Positions 35,008-36,841 of a DNA stretch of 36,841 nucleotides are shown here, one piece after another. The position numbers and the translations under genes are program-made. Position 1 is the stretch's first letter. Each line of letters starts with the position of its first letter. Source of the stretch: Novosphingobium beihaiense (GTDB lineage Bacteria; Pseudomonadota; Alphaproteobacteria; Sphingomonadales; Sphingomonadaceae); contig NZ_JALHLG010000021.1 of NCBI RefSeq assembly GCF_022832375.1, forward strand, positions 1-36,841, in the 5' to 3' direction. The notes beneath the pieces are model-generated. The model had not been told where the DNA came from and made no database searches. It saw only the letters and a list, made by a program, of their open reading frames with translations.

Positions 35008-36699
35008 ATGAATCAGATGCGAGTTGATGGTTTCGGCAGTGCCCACGCAGCGCCGGCCTCTGAAATTCCTATGGACCGGCAGACGGGCACCTCTCATCAG
35101 GCCCATGCGCCGATTGGTGTCGTGCTCGAAATCGCCGGTGCCGGAACCCGGATCGCTTTCGATGCGAACCGCCTGAACGAGATTTCCGGTGATGGCGATC
35201 CCTCGGTCTCGCTGTCCGGCAAGGTCGGCAGCCAGGTCAAGGTTCGCGTCGGTGACGGCTGGCTGCTCGCGAGCGTGCGCAATCAGAAGCAGGACGCGGT
35301 CAGGCCCGGCGATATCGTGGCCGAGGCGGACTTCCTTGGCGAAGGGCAGGAAGAGCCCCAGACCGGCCGCATCCACGGGTTCCGCCGCGGTGTGACGTTC
35401 TATCCGATTCCCGGCGCGCTGGTCTATCCCGCCACCAGCGAGGATTTGCGCCAGATCTACGCCAGCGACGGGCGCAGCGCGATCCAGATCGGCAACGTTT
35501 ATCCGACAAAGGACATCCGCGCGGGTCTCTATGTCGATGCGCTGCTGGGCAAGCACTTCGCGCTGCTCGGCTCCACCGGCACCGGCAAATCGACCAGCGC
35601 CGCACTGATCCTCCACCGGATCTGCGAACATGCGCCCGAAGGCCATATCATCATGGTCGATCCGCACGGCGAATATGCCTCGGCCTTCCGCAATACCGGC
35701 GTGATTCTCGACGCGACCAATCTGCAGATGCCGTACTGGCTGATGAACTTCGAGGAACACTGCGAGATCCTGCTGACCTCGCGCGGGGACGACCGCCAGC
35801 TCGATGCCGAGATTCTCGGCAAGTGCCTGCTGGAGGCGCGCTCCAAGAACCGGCTGGCCGAGCAGATGGGCAAGATCACGGTGGATTCGCCGATCCCCTA
35901 CCTGCTGTCGGACCTCGGCAACATCATCAACAACGAGATGGGCAAGCTCGACAAGGGCCACACCAGCGCACCCTATCTGCGCATCCGCAACAAGCTGGAC
36001 GAGCTGAAAGGCGATCCGCGCTATCAGTTCATGTTCTCCGGCATGCTGGTGGGCGATACCATGGCGGACTTCATCGCCCGCCTCTTCCGCATGCCCTCGC
36101 AAGGGCGGCCGATCTCGATCATCGACGTGTCGGGCGTGCCGTCCGACATCACCAGCACCGTGGTGGCCGTGCTCAGCCGTCTGGTTTTCGACTTCGCCAT
36201 CTGGGCGCGTGAGGAACGGACGCGCCCCGTCCTGCTGGTCTGCGAAGAAGCGCACCGCTATGTGCCCAGCGAGAAGAACGCCGATGGCTCCTCAGTCGGG
36301 CGCATCCTCTCGCGCATTGCCAAGGAGGGCCGTAAATACGGCATTTCGCTCGGCCTGATCACGCAGCGCCCGTCCGACCTTGCCGAGGGCGTGCTCTCGC
36401 AGTGCGGCACGATCATCTCGATGCGCCTTAACAACGACCGCGACCAGGCTTTCGTGCGTGCGGCGATGCCCGAAGGCGCGCGGGGCTTTCTCGATTCGAT
36501 CCCTGCGTTGCGCAACCGCGAATGCGTGATCTGCGGCGAGGGCGTGGCGATCCCGATCCGCGTTTCCTTCGACGATCTGGAGGAATACAAGCGCCCGGCC
36601 TCGGCTGACCCCTCCTTCACTGAACTGTGGAGCAGTTCAGGCGGCGAGGAAGAGATGGTCCTGCGCACCGTCCAGCGCTGGCGCGCTCAGGGGCGGTAA
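35008..36699 (+). CDS. HerA-type ATPase (DUF87)
   Basis: The 563-residue protein is a FtsK/HerA-superfamily ATPase. The N-terminal region (about 35-165) is beta-rich, like a HAS barrel. Walker A GSTGTGKST is at 188-196, Walker B VLLVCEEAH with E413-E414, and the sensor/arginine-type GLITQRPSDLAEGVLSQCGT follows. Archaeal HerA works with NurA nuclease in DNA-end resection; bacterial versions join SIR2 or nuclease partners in phage defence, but many are chromosomal without known partners. Here no nuclease or SIR2 gene adjoins it; the next gene lies beyond the window. ATG 35008 follows GGTGA. The role is probably DNA translocation. Confidence 0.88.
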   Translation: MNQMRVDGFGSAHAAPASEIPMDRQTGTSHQAHAPIGVVLEIAGAGTRIAFDANRLNEISGDGDPSVSLSGKVGSQVKVRVGDGWLLASVRNQKQDAVRPGDIVAEADFLGEGQEEPQTGRIHGFRRGVTFYPIPGALVYPATSEDLRQIYASDGRSAIQIGNVYPTKDIRAGLYVDALLGKHFALLGSTGTGKSTSAALILHRICEHAPEGHIIMVDPHGEYASAFRNTGVILDATNLQMPYWLMNFEEHCEILLTSRGDDRQLDAEILGKCLLEARSKNRLAEQMGKITVDSPIPYLLSDLGNIINNEMGKLDKGHTSAPYLRIRNKLDELKGDPRYQFMFSGMLVGDTMADFIARLFRMPSQGRPISIIDVSGVPSDITSTVVAVLSRLVFDFAIWAREERTRPVLLVCEEAHRYVPSEKNADGSSVGRILSRIAKEGRKYGISLGLITQRPSDLAEGVLSQCGTIISMRLNNDRDQAFVRAAMPEGARGFLDSIPALRNRECVICGEGVAIPIRVSFDDLEEYKRPASADPSFTELWSSSGGEEEMVLRTVQRWRAQGR

Positions 36700-36726
36700 G
36701 AGGCGCTCGTTCTCCCTGAAAACCTT

Positions 36727-36783
36727 CGTCATTCTCGCGCAGGCGGGAATCCATCTCCGGCTCCGGACGCCGGACAGATGGAG
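36727..36783. repeat. Dispersed intergenic repeat unit (CGTCATTC...GCGGGAATCCA type)
   Basis: The segment begins CGTCATTCTCGCGCAGGCGG and continues with a hairpin whose outer arms are CCATCT and AGATGG. This is the familiar dispersed intergenic repeat of many proteobacteria. It follows the HerA-type gene and may end its transcript. Confidence 0.6.
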
Positions 36784-36805
36784 AATCTTCATCCGTTTCC
36801 GTTCG

Positions 36806-36841
36806 TGTCGAGCCCTTCGTCATGCTCAGGATAAACTTCGG
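36806..36841. repeat. Second dispersed repeat unit (CTTCGTCATGCTCAGG type), cut by window end
   Basis: TCGAGCCCTTCGTCATGCTC followed by AGGATAAACTTCGG matches the common CCTTCGACAAGCTCAGGA-like intergenic repeat of sphingomonads and xanthomonads. It runs off the end of the window, so its extent is unknown. Confidence 0.5.

Noticed and set aside
35008..36841. Phage-defence island around the HerA-type ATPase
   Set aside because: No nuclease, SIR2, integrase or other defence gene is present; neighbours are ordinary chromosomal genes.

Overview
The window is high-GC chromosomal DNA from an alphaproteobacterium, most probably a sphingomonad of the Novosphingobium/Sphingobium type. This rests on a ChpT-type histidine phosphotransferase (the CckA-ChpT-CtrA relay is alphaproteobacterial), a TorF-like porin, a TIGR02186-type protein beside TauE/SafE, an RpoH-type sigma factor, a trigger factor with a Lys/Ala/Pro tail, and GTG starts overlapping upstream stops. 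I see no transposase, integrase, phage gene or CRISPR array. The content is mostly chromosomal housekeeping.

Layout. 1-3.8 kb: a secreted Sel1-repeat protein (cut by the window edge) diverges from a three-gene unit of ParA-like ATPase, ribbon-helix-helix protein and TPR/SPOR lipoprotein; the gap between them carries tandem 15-bp repeats and inverted repeats. 3.9-6.1 kb: pyrB overlapping a dihydroorotase homologue that has lost its metal ligands. 6.2-9.5 kb: SppA protease, a palindromic intergenic element, a GNAT acetyltransferase, an NTF2-like protein and a small Pro-rich protein. 9.6-13.8 kb: tRNA-Leu(UAG) and the proteostasis cluster tig-clpP-clpX. 13.8-18.3 kb: GFA-domain protein, CDF metal exporter and a large TonB-dependent receptor behind a 413-bp regulatory gap.

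18.4-23.6 kb: carboxymuconolactone-decarboxylase-like protein, MtgA, membrane diguanylate cyclase, RpoH and RluD. 23.7-26.8 kb: JAMM peptidase, ChpT and an N-acetylmuramoyl-alanine amidase in one direction, then the RNase P RNA gene rnpB and a convergent phosphoesterase. 27.0-30.4 kb: TorF-like porin, SIMPL protein, glyoxalase I and NhaA. 30.5-33.2 kb: a processive-type family 2 glycosyltransferase resembling NfrB, coupled to a probable outer-membrane beta-barrel protein. 33.2-36.7 kb: a TauE/SafE permease with its TIGR02186 partner, then a HerA-type ATPase. The window ends in two dispersed intergenic repeat units.

Themes. Stress and protein quality control (tig, clpP, clpX, rpoH, sppA) and cell-cycle or envelope functions (chpT, amidase, mtgA, SPOR protein) are well represented. 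The most promising poorly described units are the ParA/RHH/SPOR locus with its iteron-like intergenic repeats and the compact NfrB-like glycosyltransferase plus barrel pair. The best supported molecular oddity is the pseudo-dihydroorotase next to pyrB.
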